NCBI RefSeq assembly: GCF_029893365.1
Contig: NZ_JARXUZ010000001.1
Coordinates: forward strand, 434,001 to 498,000
Source of the DNA: Cryobacterium sp. CG_9.6
GTDB taxonomy: Bacteria; Actinomycetota; Actinomycetes; Actinomycetales; Microbacteriaceae
Reading direction: 5' to 3'
Length of the DNA stretch: 64,000 bases
Position numbers and translations under genes: made by a program
Shown: positions 51,041 through 59,277 of the stretch, one piece after another
Layout of the letters: each line of letters opens with the position of its first letter
How positions within the stretch are numbered: the stretch's first letter is position 1
Notes under the pieces: generated by a model
The model's input: only the letters and a program-made list of their open reading frames with translations
What the model was told of the DNA's origin: nothing
Databases searched by the model: none

Positions 51041-51815
51041 CGCGAATCGCACCTTCCGGGGCACCCGGAGGGTGCAAACTCCGCTGGTGACCCGTCCGCG
51101 ACGGCCCGCCACGGGCTCGGTGGCGCGAATCGCACCCTCCCGGTGTGCGCGACCGTGTGAAGGCCGCTGGTGACGGGACCGCGCCGTCCCGCCTCAGGCT
51201 GGGTGGCACCAATCGCACCCTCCGGGCGCCCGGAGGGTGCGAAGGCCGCCGATCGCGCCACGGGCGCAGGTGCGCCGGGCCGCCGCGGCCTAGGTGGAGC
51301 CAATCACACCCTCCCGGGCGCCCGGAAGGTGTGAAGGCCGCCGGCGACCCGGCTCGGCCGTGTCGGAACGGCGTGGGTGGCGCCAATCGCACCCTCCCGG
51401 TGTGCGGGACCGTGTAAAGGTCGCCGGGGAGGTGACCGCAGGGTCGGGACCCACACCGGCGTGGCGTCGCTTGCGCCTTTCGGGTGTTCGGGAGGGTGTT
51501 AAATCCGGTGTTGAGGGGACCGTGGGGTTGTCGGCTCAGGTTGGCGCGCCCGCCTCTGACCGCCAGGGCGCCGGCCCGCCGCAGCCCGAGTGGAGCCAAT
51601 CGCACCTTCCGGGGCGACGGGAGGGTGTGAAGTCCGCCGGAGACCTGACTCGGCCGTGTCCGAACGGGCTGGGTGGCGTCGTTTGCGCCTTCCTGGGCGA
51701 CGGGAGGGTGTGAAGTCCGCCGGGGAGGTTGCCACGGGGTCGGGACTGAGGGTGGGTGGCGTCGTTTGCACCTTCCGGGGCGACGGGAGGGTGTGAAGGG
51801 CGCGAGCGGGTGAGG
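51041..51815. repeat. Nine-unit tandem array of palindromic repeats, 83-bp period
   Basis: The 812-base gap between two convergent genes is almost entirely this array. The AATCGCACC core (or the variant GTTTGCGCC) begins at 51045, 51128, 51211, 51302, 51385, 51469, 51598, 51681 and 51764. Spacings are 83, 83, 91, 83, 84, 129, 83 and 83. Each core reads AATCGCACCYTCCGG, then CGGGAGGGTGTGAAGGCCGC, which can form a hairpin. In unit 3 the palindrome from GCACCCTCCGGG outward is perfect. About 40 bases of less conserved linker separate cores. No gene is apparent. Confidence 0.92.
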
Positions 51816-51833
51816 GCTGCGGTGGCGCGCGGG

Positions 51834-52649
51834 TTAGGCGCGAGAGAACTCGGAGGCTCGCCTCACCTGGTCGGGGGTGGGACGCACGCCCGTGTAGAGC
51901 ACAAACTGTTCCTCGGCCTGAACGGCTGCCACCTCTGCCCCGGTGATCACGGTCTTGCCCGCCGTTCGCGCCGCAACGATGAGCGGAGTCTCGGACGGCG
52001 AGGCCACCACATCGAAGACCCAGGTTGCCGCAGCGATTGCGGCGGCCGGGAACGATACATCCTGCGCCTCCGCGCCACCGGCCATACCCACCGGCGTCAC
52101 GTTTACGATCAGACCGGCCTGCAACTCGCCCACCTCTGCTGCCCAGGCGTAGCCGTACAAGTCGGCCAGGGCTCGTCCCGTAACCTCGTTGCGGGCCACG
52201 ATCGTGCCGTCGGTGAATCCCGCATCGCGCAGCGCCGCGGCCACCGCCTTGGCCATTCCGCCACTGCCTCGCAGGAGTACCGACAGCCCGGTGGGGACAG
52301 AGTGCTGGGCGAGAAGACGCTGAACCGCCGTGTAATCCGTGTTGTATGCCGTGAGGTGACCGTTGTCATTCACGATCGTGTTCACCGAGCTGATGGCTGA
52401 CGCCGAGGCATCCATCTCGTCAACGAGCGCAATCACCTCTTCCTTGTAGGGCATCGACACGGCACAGCCACGGATGCCGAGACCACGCACGCCCGCAACG
52501 GCATGCTCAAGGTCGGTGGGGGCAAAAGCCTTGTACACAAAGTTCAGTCCAAGCTCGTCGTAGAGAAAATTGTGGAACCGGGTGCCGAGGTTGCTCGGGC
52601 GTGCCGCGAGCGAGATGCACAGGGTCATATCTTTGTTCAAAATAGGCAT
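51834..52649 (-). CDS. Shikimate 5-dehydrogenase-like oxidoreductase
   Basis: The 271-residue protein has an AroE-type substrate domain (LCISLAARPSNLGTRFHNFLYDELGLNFVYKAF, VRGLGIRGCAVSMPYKEEVIALVDEMDASASAISSVNTIVNDNGHLTAYNTDY) with the catalytic Lys in MPYKEE and Asp in NTDY. It also has a Rossmann domain (LLRGSGGMAKAVAAALRDAG). Replacement of the usual SxSxS start by SLAARPS and the lack of aromatic-pathway neighbours suggest a quinate/shikimate-like or unknown polyol dehydrogenase rather than the main AroE. It is divergent from a LacI gene, which may regulate it. Confidence 0.75.
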   Translation of the reverse strand: MPILNKDMTLCISLAARPSNLGTRFHNFLYDELGLNFVYKAFAPTDLEHAVAGVRGLGIRGCAVSMPYKEEVIALVDEMDASASAISSVNTIVNDNGHLTAYNTDYTAVQRLLAQHSVPTGLSVLLRGSGGMAKAVAAALRDAGFTDGTIVARNEVTGRALADLYGYAWAAEVGELQAGLIVNVTPVGMAGGAEAQDVSFPAAAIAAATWVFDVVASPSETPLIVAARTAGKTVITGAEVAAVQAEEQFVLYTGVRPTPDQVRRASEFSRA

Positions 52650-52825
52650 ATGTCATTCTGGTCGTAAAAGTCTGTGGGTATGGTCGCCACATCGAAATCG
52701 TGCTGCGCGGGCTTCTCGGCGTGCCGCACACCGAAGAACGGATGCCGGCCATGGAATTCAGCGCGGCCCGCTTTCACCTTCACGGGTTGGCCTAATGCTG
52801 TGCATAATAGGGTTGCGTTCATATT

Positions 52826-52839
52826 TGTGACCGTGCACA
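52826..52839. promoter_or_regulatory. LacI operator near the regulator gene
   Basis: TGTGACCGTGCACA fits the pattern TGTGANCGNTCACA except at one position. It lies 18 bases before the GTG start of the LacI gene and between it and the divergent dehydrogenase-like gene, so it may control both. It matches the operator at 53953. Confidence 0.65.
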
Positions 52840-52856
52840 TACGAGCAAGGCCGGCC

Positions 52857-53906
52857 GTGACAACAGAGTCGCCTAGGGAACGCGCCCCGAGTATTCGGGA
52901 TGTCGCGAAACTCGCCGACGTGTCGCATCAGACCGTCTCCCGGGTGCTCAACGACCACCCCAGCATCCGCGATTCTACCCGGGAGCGGGTGCTGGCCGCC
53001 ATGGCAGAGCTCAGCTATCGGCCCAACCGTGCGGCGCGAGCGCTCGGGGCCGGACGCTCGCACACCATTGGTGTGCTGGCGGCGTCCAACGCCCAGTTCG
53101 GCCCGGCCAGCAGTATCTCGGCCATTGAAGATGCGGCGCGCGCGGCGGGGTACTACGTGATCACCGCTAATCTCAACGCGCTCGACCCGGACTCCATCCA
53201 CGACGCCATCGACCACCTGATGAGCCAGTCGATTGAAGGGCTGGTGGTGGTGGCCCCGCAGGTGCGGGTGTTCGACGCGCTCACGCGCATGTCGATTCAG
53301 GTGCCGTACGTGAGTCTGCAATCCAGCACGGTCACCGGACCGACGGCGCTGTCGGTCGACCAGATCGAGGGGGCCAGGTTGGCGACCCGCCACCTGATCG
53401 ATCTCGGTCACCGTGAGATTCTGCACCTGGCTGGACCGCAGGACTGGATCGAGGCCGAGGCGCGGATGCGTGGATTCCTCGACGAGATCGACCGCGCCGA
53501 CCTGCGCACCCACCCCCCGATCCTTGGTGACTGGACCGCGGACTTTGGGTATTTTGCCGGTCGGGAGCTGACCTACAACCGAGACTTCACGGCTGTGTTC
53601 GCCGCGAACGACCAGATGGCGGTTGGGCTGCTGCACGCCTTCCGCGATTCAGGGGTCAGCGTGCCCGGGGACGTAAGTGTGGTGGGCTTTGATGACATTC
53701 CGTTGGCCGCGCATGTGTGGCCTCCGCTCACGACCGTGCACGAAAATTTCACCGAGATTGGTCGCCGTGCCGTGGCGCTTTTGTTGGGGGAGGTGCAGGG
53801 CACCAACGACTCCGTGGACACCCTGCAGACCCTGCCGCGCCTCGTGGTGCGGGAGTCAACCGGTCCAGCCCCCGGACGCCCGGGCTTGTTACCCAAGCGT
53901 TACTGA
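52857..53906 (+). CDS. LacI-family repressor of the ChvE/GguAB-type importer
   Basis: The 349-residue regulator has HTH and hinge (PSIRDVAKLADVSHQTVSRVLNDHPSIRDSTRERVLAAMAELSYRPNRAARALG) and a ligand-binding domain (AIDHLMSQSIEGLVVVAPQ..., FAANDQMAVGLLHAFRDSGVSVPGDVSVVGFDDIPLAAHVWPPLTTV). I take GTG 52857 (VTTESPRERAPS), since earlier in-frame starts lack the family's N-terminal pattern. A sugar importer operon begins 247 bases downstream behind a promoter with a matching operator. The ligand is probably a pentose or hexose such as arabinose, xylose or galactose. Confidence 0.9.
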   Translation: MTTESPRERAPSIRDVAKLADVSHQTVSRVLNDHPSIRDSTRERVLAAMAELSYRPNRAARALGAGRSHTIGVLAASNAQFGPASSISAIEDAARAAGYYVITANLNALDPDSIHDAIDHLMSQSIEGLVVVAPQVRVFDALTRMSIQVPYVSLQSSTVTGPTALSVDQIEGARLATRHLIDLGHREILHLAGPQDWIEAEARMRGFLDEIDRADLRTHPPILGDWTADFGYFAGRELTYNRDFTAVFAANDQMAVGLLHAFRDSGVSVPGDVSVVGFDDIPLAAHVWPPLTTVHENFTEIGRRAVALLLGEVQGTNDSVDTLQTLPRLVVRESTGPAPGRPGLLPKRY

Positions 53907-53913
53907 AGCTGGC

Positions 53914-53966
53914 TTGACACAGTGGCTGCTTTTCGCGCATTATTAGCTTCGATGTGAACGGTCACA
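53914..53966 (+). promoter_or_regulatory. Promoter and LacI operator of the monosaccharide importer operon
   Basis: TTGACA (53914-53919), 18 bases and CATTAT (53938-53943) make the promoter. The perfect palindrome TGTGAACGGTCACA-type site (53953-53966, TGTGA-ACGG-TCACA) starts ten bases after the -10. Repressor binding would block the start region. Confidence 0.82.
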
Positions 53967-54153
53967 CTGACTGAAACACACCATTCCCCCATTCGCTCTC
54001 GCATGACATTGAGGTCAGGCACGTGTTCAAAAAACGTCAAACTGGCGGTACTATTCCCGCTGTGACGACCGGTACGACCGGCCGGTCGACACTCGTCGTC
54101 CTCGCCGGTCGCACGGGGGACCTCACATGAGCACCGGCGCAAGGAGCACAACG

Positions 54154-55704
54154 ATGTCGACCCGCCCCACCATTCTGGAGATGCGCTCGATCACCAAGGA
54201 ATTCCCCGGTGTGAAGGCCCTCTCCGACGTGTCGCTCACCGTGAAGGCGGCGGAGATCCACGCCATCTGCGGCGAGAACGGCGCCGGTAAGTCGACGCTC
54301 ATGAAGGTGCTCTCGGGCGTCTACCCGTTTGGTACCTTTACCGGCGACATCATCTTTCAGGGTGCGCCGGTGCAGTTCAAAGACATTCGTGCGAGTGAAG
54401 CGGCCGGCATCGCCATCATTCACCAGGAGCTCGCGCTCATTCCGGAACTCTCCATCACGGAGAACATCTTCCTCGGCAACGAGATCGTGCGTCGCGGCGC
54501 TATCGACTGGCCCGCGTCCAAACGACGGGCGCTCGAACTGCTTGCCCGCGTGGGTTTGCGCGACGACCCGGACACCCTCATCAAGCACATCGGTGTGGGT
54601 AAGCAGCAGCTCGTGGAGATCGCCAAGGCGCTCAACAAAGACGTGAAGCTGCTCATCCTCGACGAGCCCACCGCAGCACTCAACGAGGCCGACTCGCAGC
54701 ATCTGCTTGATTTGATTCGCGGCCTCAAGGGCAAGGGAATCAGCTCGATCATGATCTCCCACAAGCTCAACGAGATCGAACTCGTGGCCGACACCATCAC
54801 CATCATCCGTGACGGCAAGACCATTGAGACCCTCGATATTCAGGCCGACGGCGTGAACGAGGATCGCATCATCCGCGGCATGGTTGGCCGCAGCCTCGAG
54901 AGCCGTTTTCCCGATCGCACCCCGCACATCGGTGAGGTGCTGTTCGAGGTGAAGGACTGGACCGTTCAGCACCCACAGAACCCCGAGCGCATGGTGGTCA
55001 AGGGCTCCAACCTCACCGTTCGTCGCGGCGAAATCGTGGGCATTGCGGGACTGATGGGCGCTGGCCGCACCGAACTGGCGATGAGCGTCTTCGGTCGCTC
55101 CTACGGCAACTTTCTTTCCGGACAGATGTTCATGAACGGCGAAGAGGTTGAGATTCGCAACGTATCGGAGGCCATCGACCACGGCCTCGCCTACGTGAGC
55201 GAGGACCGCAAGGCACTCGGACTCAATCTTCTTGACGACATCAAGCGCAGCGTTGTGTCGGCCAAGCTGTCCAAGATCTCTCGCGGCCCGGTCGTCGACG
55301 ACGCTCAGGAATTCGCCATCGCGGAGCAGTACCGCAAGAGCCTGCGGATCAAGACGCCCAACGTCGATGCCGGTGTGGCAAAACTCTCCGGAGGAAACCA
55401 GCAGAAGGTCGTTTTGGCCAAGTGGATGTTCACCGATCCGGAGGTGCTCATTCTTGACGAGCCCACCCGTGGCATCGACGTGGGTGCGAAGTACGAGATC
55501 TACGGCATTATTCAGGGCCTTGCGGCGCAGGGTAAGGGTGTCATTCTGATTTCCTCCGAGCTGCCCGAGCTGCTGGGACTGGCCGATCGTATTTACACAA
55601 TCTTTGAGGGCGCCATCACCGACTGCATAGACGGCAGCGTGGCGGATCCCGAAACCCTGATGAAGAGCATGACCTCCGCGAAGAAGAAAGTGCAGAGCAC
55701 ATGA
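54154..55704 (+). CDS. mmsA: Multiple-monosaccharide ABC transporter ATPase (GguA/MmsA)
   Basis: The 516-residue double-cassette ATPase belongs to the rbsA/xylG/gguA group. The first cassette has GENGAGKST, a signature replaced by [14 protein letters not shown], and [13 protein letters not shown]. The second has [25 protein letters not shown] and [12 protein letters not shown]. The asymmetry, with the degenerate second Walker A, is normal for this group. I use ATG 54154, directly behind AAGGAG, rather than ATG 54127. It is first of a three-gene operon with the permease and binding-protein genes. Confidence 0.92.
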   Translation: MSTRPTILEMRSITKEFPGVKALSDVSLTVKAAEIHAICGENGAGKSTLMKVLSGVYPFGTFTGDIIFQGAPVQFKDIRASEAAGIAIIHQELALIPELSITENIFLGNEIVRRGAIDWPASKRRALELLARVGLRDDPDTLIKHIGVGKQQLVEIAKALNKDVKLLILDEPTAALNEADSQHLLDLIRGLKGKGISSIMISHKLNEIELVADTITIIRDGKTIETLDIQADGVNEDRIIRGMVGRSLESRFPDRTPHIGEVLFEVKDWTVQHPQNPERMVVKGSNLTVRRGEIVGIAGLMGAGRTELAMSVFGRSYGNFLSGQMFMNGEEVEIRNVSEAIDHGLAYVSEDRKALGLNLLDDIKRSVVSAKLSKISRGPVVDDAQEFAIAEQYRKSLRIKTPNVDAGVAKLSGGNQQKVVLAKWMFTDPEVLILDEPTRGIDVGAKYEIYGIIQGLAAQGKGVILISSELPELLGLADRIYTIFEGAITDCIDGSVADPETLMKSMTSAKKKVQST

Positions 55705-57032
55705 GTACAGACACGAGTCCCAAAACGGGCGGCCTTCGAGACCTGAAGAAGATGTTTGGTGGCGGCTCCTCCAACCTGCGTCAGTTCGGTATCCTGTTCA
55801 GCCTGATCGGGATCATCGTCTTCTTTCAGATCGTGACGAACGGGCTCACGCTCTCTCCCGGCAACCTGATCAACCTGGTGAGCCAGTACTCCTACATTCT
55901 GATCCTCGCGATCGGCATGGTTCTGGTGATCATTGCCGGCCACATCGACCTCTCCGTCGGTTCAGTGGCTGCCTTCTCGGGCATCGTCGTGGCGACATCG
56001 ATGCAGAGCTGGAACTTTCCGTGGCCGCTCGCCATCGTCTTCGGCCTCGTCGTCGGCGCCATGATCGGTGCCTGGCAAGGGTTCTGGGTGGCCTACATCG
56101 GTGTGCCAGCCTTCATCGTGACCCTCGCCGGTATGTTGATCTTCCGTGGAGGCAACCAGCTCATCGGTAACGCGAACACCGTTCCCGTGCCGAAAGGTTT
56201 CACGTTCATCGGTGCCGGCTACCTGCCTGAGGTAGGACCGGACTTCGGCTACAACAACCTCACCCTGCTCCTTGGTCTGCTGCTGGCGGCAGCAGTGGTG
56301 TGGGTCGAGCTGCGAGCCCGCCGAGTGCAGAAAGCCATGGGTTCGGAGACCGCGCCCCTCTGGGTGAGCATTCTCAAGATCGTGCTGCTGGACGGTGTGC
56401 TCATCTTCGCCACACTGCAGTTCGCCAGCGGACGCGTCGGAACAAGCTTCCCCATCTCGGGCATCATCCTGGGGCTGCTCGTGCTGCTGTACTCGTTCAT
56501 CTCCCGCAACACGATCATGGGCCGGCACGTCTACGCGGTGGGTGGCAATAAGCTCGCGGCCGAACTGTCGGGCGTGAAGTCGCGCCGCGTCAACTTCCTC
56601 GTGATGATGAACATGTCGGTTCTCGCGTCCCTGGCCGGAATGATCTTCGTGGCTCGGTCTCAGGCCTCCGGCCCTCAGGACGGACTCAGCTGGGAGCTCG
56701 ACGCGATCGCTGCCGTGTTCATTGGTGGCGCTGCGGTCTCGGGTGGAATCGGCACCGTGATCGGGTCGATCATTGGTGGTCTCGTGATGGCCGTGCTCAA
56801 CAACGGTCTCCAGCTTCTGGGCGTGGGTTCCGACCTCGTGCAGATCATCAAGGGCCTCGTGCTCCTCGTGGCCGTGGGTGTGGACGTGTGGAATAAGAGC
56901 CAGGGGCGACCATCCCTCATCGGCTTCCTCACCCGCAATCGCAAGTCCTCGGAGTTTCCGCCCGCGCCGCCGGCCGTGAGGCCCGACATCGGCACACCTG
57001 ACAGTGCGCGACCTGCTGACCTGTCCAGCTAA
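55701..57032 (+). CDS. mmsB: Multiple-monosaccharide ABC transporter permease (GguB/MmsB)
   Basis: The 443-residue permease of the BPD_transp_2 family has about ten hydrophobic helices. Typical motifs are [85 protein letters not shown] and [32 protein letters not shown]. The insert between helices ([15 protein letters not shown]) distinguishes the long GguB type from RbsC. The start overlaps the ATPase stop (ATGA). It homodimerises to form the pore. Confidence 0.92.
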   Translation: MSTDTSPKTGGLRDLKKMFGGGSSNLRQFGILFSLIGIIVFFQIVTNGLTLSPGNLINLVSQYSYILILAIGMVLVIIAGHIDLSVGSVAAFSGIVVATSMQSWNFPWPLAIVFGLVVGAMIGAWQGFWVAYIGVPAFIVTLAGMLIFRGGNQLIGNANTVPVPKGFTFIGAGYLPEVGPDFGYNNLTLLLGLLLAAAVVWVELRARRVQKAMGSETAPLWVSILKIVLLDGVLIFATLQFASGRVGTSFPISGIILGLLVLLYSFISRNTIMGRHVYAVGGNKLAAELSGVKSRRVNFLVMMNMSVLASLAGMIFVARSQASGPQDGLSWELDAIAAVFIGGAAVSGGIGTVIGSIIGGLVMAVLNNGLQLLGVGSDLVQIIKGLVLLVAVGVDVWNKSQGRPSLIGFLTRNRKSSEFPPAPPAVRPDIGTPDSARPADLSS

Positions 57033-57121
57033 CCCTTTTCGCCGGTGGTGTGTGCTTTGCACGCCACAGGTTTCTCCCTAGCAACATTCCGCACGACCTC
57101 AACGAATAGAAAGTGATTGAC

Positions 57122-58216
57122 ATGCGAAAGCGAATTATCCTCACTACAGCGATCGCCGCTGTAGCGCTCATGGCCCTGTCTGGCTGCGCCGGTGGGCGTG
57201 CCGACACTGCAAGCACTGACGCTGCAGCAGGGTTCCCGGCCGACTCCACGATCGGTGTTGCGCTCCCGTCGAAGACCTCCGAAAACTGGGTTCTCGCCGG
57301 TGGCCTGTTTGAAGACGGCCTCAAGGAGGCTGGCTTCACGGGCGACGTGCAGTACGCCGGTGCCTCCACCACGGTGAAGGACCAGCAGGACCAGATCTCG
57401 GCGATGGTGACCAACGGTGCCAAGGTCATCATCATCGGTGCCGCCGATGGTGGTCAGCTTGCCACCCAGGTGCAGGCGGCCCAGGACGCCGGCGCTGTCG
57501 TTATCGCCTACGACCGCCTCATTCTGAACACCGAGGCAGTGGACTACTACGTTGCGTACGACAACTTCAAGGTGGGTGAGTTGCAGGGCCAGGCGCTTCT
57601 CGATGGACTTGCCACGAAGAAGGCCAACGGACCGTACAACATCGAACTGTTTTCCGGTTCTTCGGATGACGCCAACTCGGCCGTGTTCTTCGACGGTGCC
57701 ATGAGCGTGCTGCAGCCGAAGATCGATGACGGAACCCTCGTCGTGGCATCGGGTCAGACCGACATCAAGCAGACGGCTACCGCCGGCTGGAAGGCGGAGA
57801 ACGCACAGAACCGCATGGACGCCCTGCTGACCAGCACCTACGGCACTATCGCCCTCGATGGCGTGCTGTCCCCGAACGACACGTTGGCCCGCGCCATCAT
57901 CACCTCTGTGAAGGGTGCTGGCAAGGACATCCCCATCGTGACCGGTCAGGACTCCGAAGCAGAGTCGGTCAAGTCGATCATGGCGGGCGAGCAGTACTCC
58001 ACCATCAACAAGGACACCCGTGTTCTCGTTGCTCAGGCCATCGCTATGGCCGAGGCCCTGCAGAAGGGTGAGACCGTCGAGGTCAACGACACCACGTCGT
58101 ACGACAACGGCGCCAAGATTGTTCCGGCCTACCTGCTTCCCCCGGTGATCGTCACCCAGGAGAACGCAGCCGAGGCATACGCGAACGACCCGGTGCTGGC
58201 CCCGCTCACCGAGTAA
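57122..58216 (+). CDS. chvE: Monosaccharide-binding lipoprotein (ChvE-like)
   Basis: The 364-residue binding protein has a lipoprotein signal (RKRIILTTAIAAVALMALSGC, Cys22) and a ChvE/XylF-like domain: IGVALPSKTSENWVLAGGLFEDGLKEAGF, KVIIIGAADGGQL, VIAYDRLILNTEAVDYYVAYDNFKVG, NIELFSGSSDDANSAVFFDGAM and VTGQDSEAESVKSIMAGEQYSTI. It binds aldoses such as glucose, galactose, xylose or arabinose in relatives. Here it is last in the operon, whereas in many relatives it is first. A terminator follows. Confidence 0.92.
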   Translation: MRKRIILTTAIAAVALMALSGCAGGRADTASTDAAAGFPADSTIGVALPSKTSENWVLAGGLFEDGLKEAGFTGDVQYAGASTTVKDQQDQISAMVTNGAKVIIIGAADGGQLATQVQAAQDAGAVVIAYDRLILNTEAVDYYVAYDNFKVGELQGQALLDGLATKKANGPYNIELFSGSSDDANSAVFFDGAMSVLQPKIDDGTLVVASGQTDIKQTATAGWKAENAQNRMDALLTSTYGTIALDGVLSPNDTLARAIITSVKGAGKDIPIVTGQDSEAESVKSIMAGEQYSTINKDTRVLVAQAIAMAEALQKGETVEVNDTTSYDNGAKIVPAYLLPPVIVTQENAAEAYANDPVLAPLTE

Positions 58217-58255
58217 CACCGCTCACACGTAGTACCGCTCACAAGTAATACAGGC

Positions 58256-58290
58256 AAGGGGTCGGCCCGACAGGGTCGGCCCCTTCTGCT
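58256..58290 (+). terminator. Intrinsic terminator after the monosaccharide importer
   Basis: AAGGGG (58256-58261) pairs with CCCCTT (58280-58285) enclosing an inner CCGAC/GTCGG stem, followed by CTGCTGT. It separates the sugar operon from the nrd control region. Confidence 0.7.
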
Positions 58291-58327
58291 GTGCCCTGGA
58301 GCGGCGACCATGCGACACGCCGATCGG

Positions 58328-58447
58328 ATTTCCACAGGTTATTTTCTGCCTTGCTCGGGGCCTGTGGATAAGTCGTGGTTGGCCCGCCTAATCAGGCGCT
58401 TTCTGCGCCCTGGCCTGTGGGTAACTCCGTGGAATGTCGGTGGATAA
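58328..58447. promoter_or_regulatory. DnaA-box cluster upstream of nrdHIEF
   Basis: TGTGGATAA (58363-58371) is an exact DnaA box. TGTGGGTAA (58416-58424) and GGTGGATAA (58439-58447) differ at one base. ATTTCCACA (58328-58336, other strand) differs at two. Such clustering within 120 bases of an nrd promoter fits the known DnaA control of ribonucleotide reductase in E. coli. The remaining part of this 389-base gap holds the NrdR boxes and the promoter. Confidence 0.55.
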
Positions 58448-58463
58448 CTACATAATTGTAATT

Positions 58464-58509
58464 ACCTCATCTAGTGGCCATTCCGATTTCCGATCACTAC
58501 ATGTAGTAT
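58464..58509 (+). promoter_or_regulatory. Paired NrdR boxes and nrd promoter
   Basis: ACCTCATCTAGT (58464-58475) and the perfect palindrome ACTACATGTAGT (58496-58507) are spaced 32 bases apart, about three helical turns, as NrdR box pairs are. The second overlaps a possible -10, TAGTAT (58504-58509), with TTCCGA 17 bases before it. NrdR with bound dATP would repress here. The nrdR gene is not in the window. Confidence 0.6.
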
Positions 58510-58605
58510 TGAGAGAGTGGTGGGGCACTAGAGAAGGACGAAAGTTTCCCTCAATTTTGTACAACTCGCCCGCACATCAGTGAATAAAGAGAAAGGCCAT
58601 CTGCA

Positions 58606-58839
58606 ATGGCAATTACGGTCTACACCAAGCCCTCCTGCGTACAGTGCACCGCGACGTACCGCGCCCTGGACAGCAAGGGCATCGAGTACGAAGTTCTCGA
58701 CCTCTCGGTTGATGAGAACGCGCTCGAAGCGGTCAAGGCTCTCGGTTACCTGCAGGCACCCGTGGTCATCACCGACGAAGAGCACTGGTCGGGCTTTCGC
58801 CCCGACAAGATCAACGCGCTCGCTGCTCGCCTCGCGTAG
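58606..58839 (+). CDS. nrdH: Glutaredoxin-like NrdH redoxin
   Basis: The 77-residue redoxin has the active site CVQC (KPSCVQCTATYRALDSKGI) and a cis-Pro region APVVITDEEHWSGFRPDKI with the W-S-G-F-R-P motif that marks NrdH. It reduces class Ib ribonucleotide reductase using thioredoxin reductase. It is first gene of the operon, with GAGAAAGG upstream. Confidence 0.96.
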   Translation: MAITVYTKPSCVQCTATYRALDSKGIEYEVLDLSVDENALEAVKALGYLQAPVVITDEEHWSGFRPDKINALAARLA

Positions 58840-58872
58840 TACGTTCGCCTCAATGGCCGCGGGAGGTGCACG

Positions 58873-59277
58873 ATGACAGATCTGGTGTACTTTTCCAGCG
58901 TCTCAGGTAACACGCATCGTTTCATTGAGAAGCTCGGTCGCCCCGCAACGCGCATACCGCTTTACGCCAGTGATACCGCCCTCACCGTTACGAAGCCCTA
59001 CGTTCTCTGCCTCCCCACCTACGGTGGCGGGAGTGAAGGTGGGGCTGTTCCCAAGCAGGTCATTCGTTTTCTGAATGACTCGCACAATCGGTCTCTGATC
59101 CGCGGCGTCATCGGTGCCGGAAACACAAACTTTGGTGAGACGTTCTGTCTCGCAGGGGACATCATCGCAGCCAAGTGCTCGGTCCCCCACCTGTATCGCT
59201 TTGAAGTATTTGGAACACCGGATGATGTACGCATCGTTCACGACGGATTGGAAGAATTTTGGAAACTACAGCCGTGA
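58873..59277 (+). CDS. nrdI: NrdI flavodoxin-like protein
   Basis: NrdI is the flavodoxin that generates superoxide to assemble the Mn(III)2-tyrosyl radical cofactor in NrdF. The 134 residues include the FMN phosphate loop [16 protein letters not shown], the [25 protein letters not shown] loop, and [25 protein letters not shown]. Its stop overlaps the likely GTG start of nrdE, coupling the two. It lies 33 bases after nrdH. Confidence 0.95.
   Translation: MTDLVYFSSVSGNTHRFIEKLGRPATRIPLYASDTALTVTKPYVLCLPTYGGGSEGGAVPKQVIRFLNDSHNRSLIRGVIGAGNTNFGETFCLAGDIIAAKCSVPHLYRFEVFGTPDDVRIVHDGLEEFWKLQP

Noticed and set aside
51041..51815. CRISPR-like array (about 41-base repeats with about 42-base linkers)
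   Set aside because: The cores diverge between units, the linkers are related to each other in pairs, one interval is 129 bases, and no cas gene is present in the window.
51834..52649. Housekeeping aroE
   Set aside because: The N-terminal substrate motif differs from SxSxS and the neighbours are sugar-uptake genes, so only a shikimate-dehydrogenase-like label is justified.
58328..58447. Chromosomal origin oriC based on DnaA boxes
   Set aside because: Only four boxes, three imperfect. There is no dnaA-dnaN gene pair and no AT-rich unwinding region.
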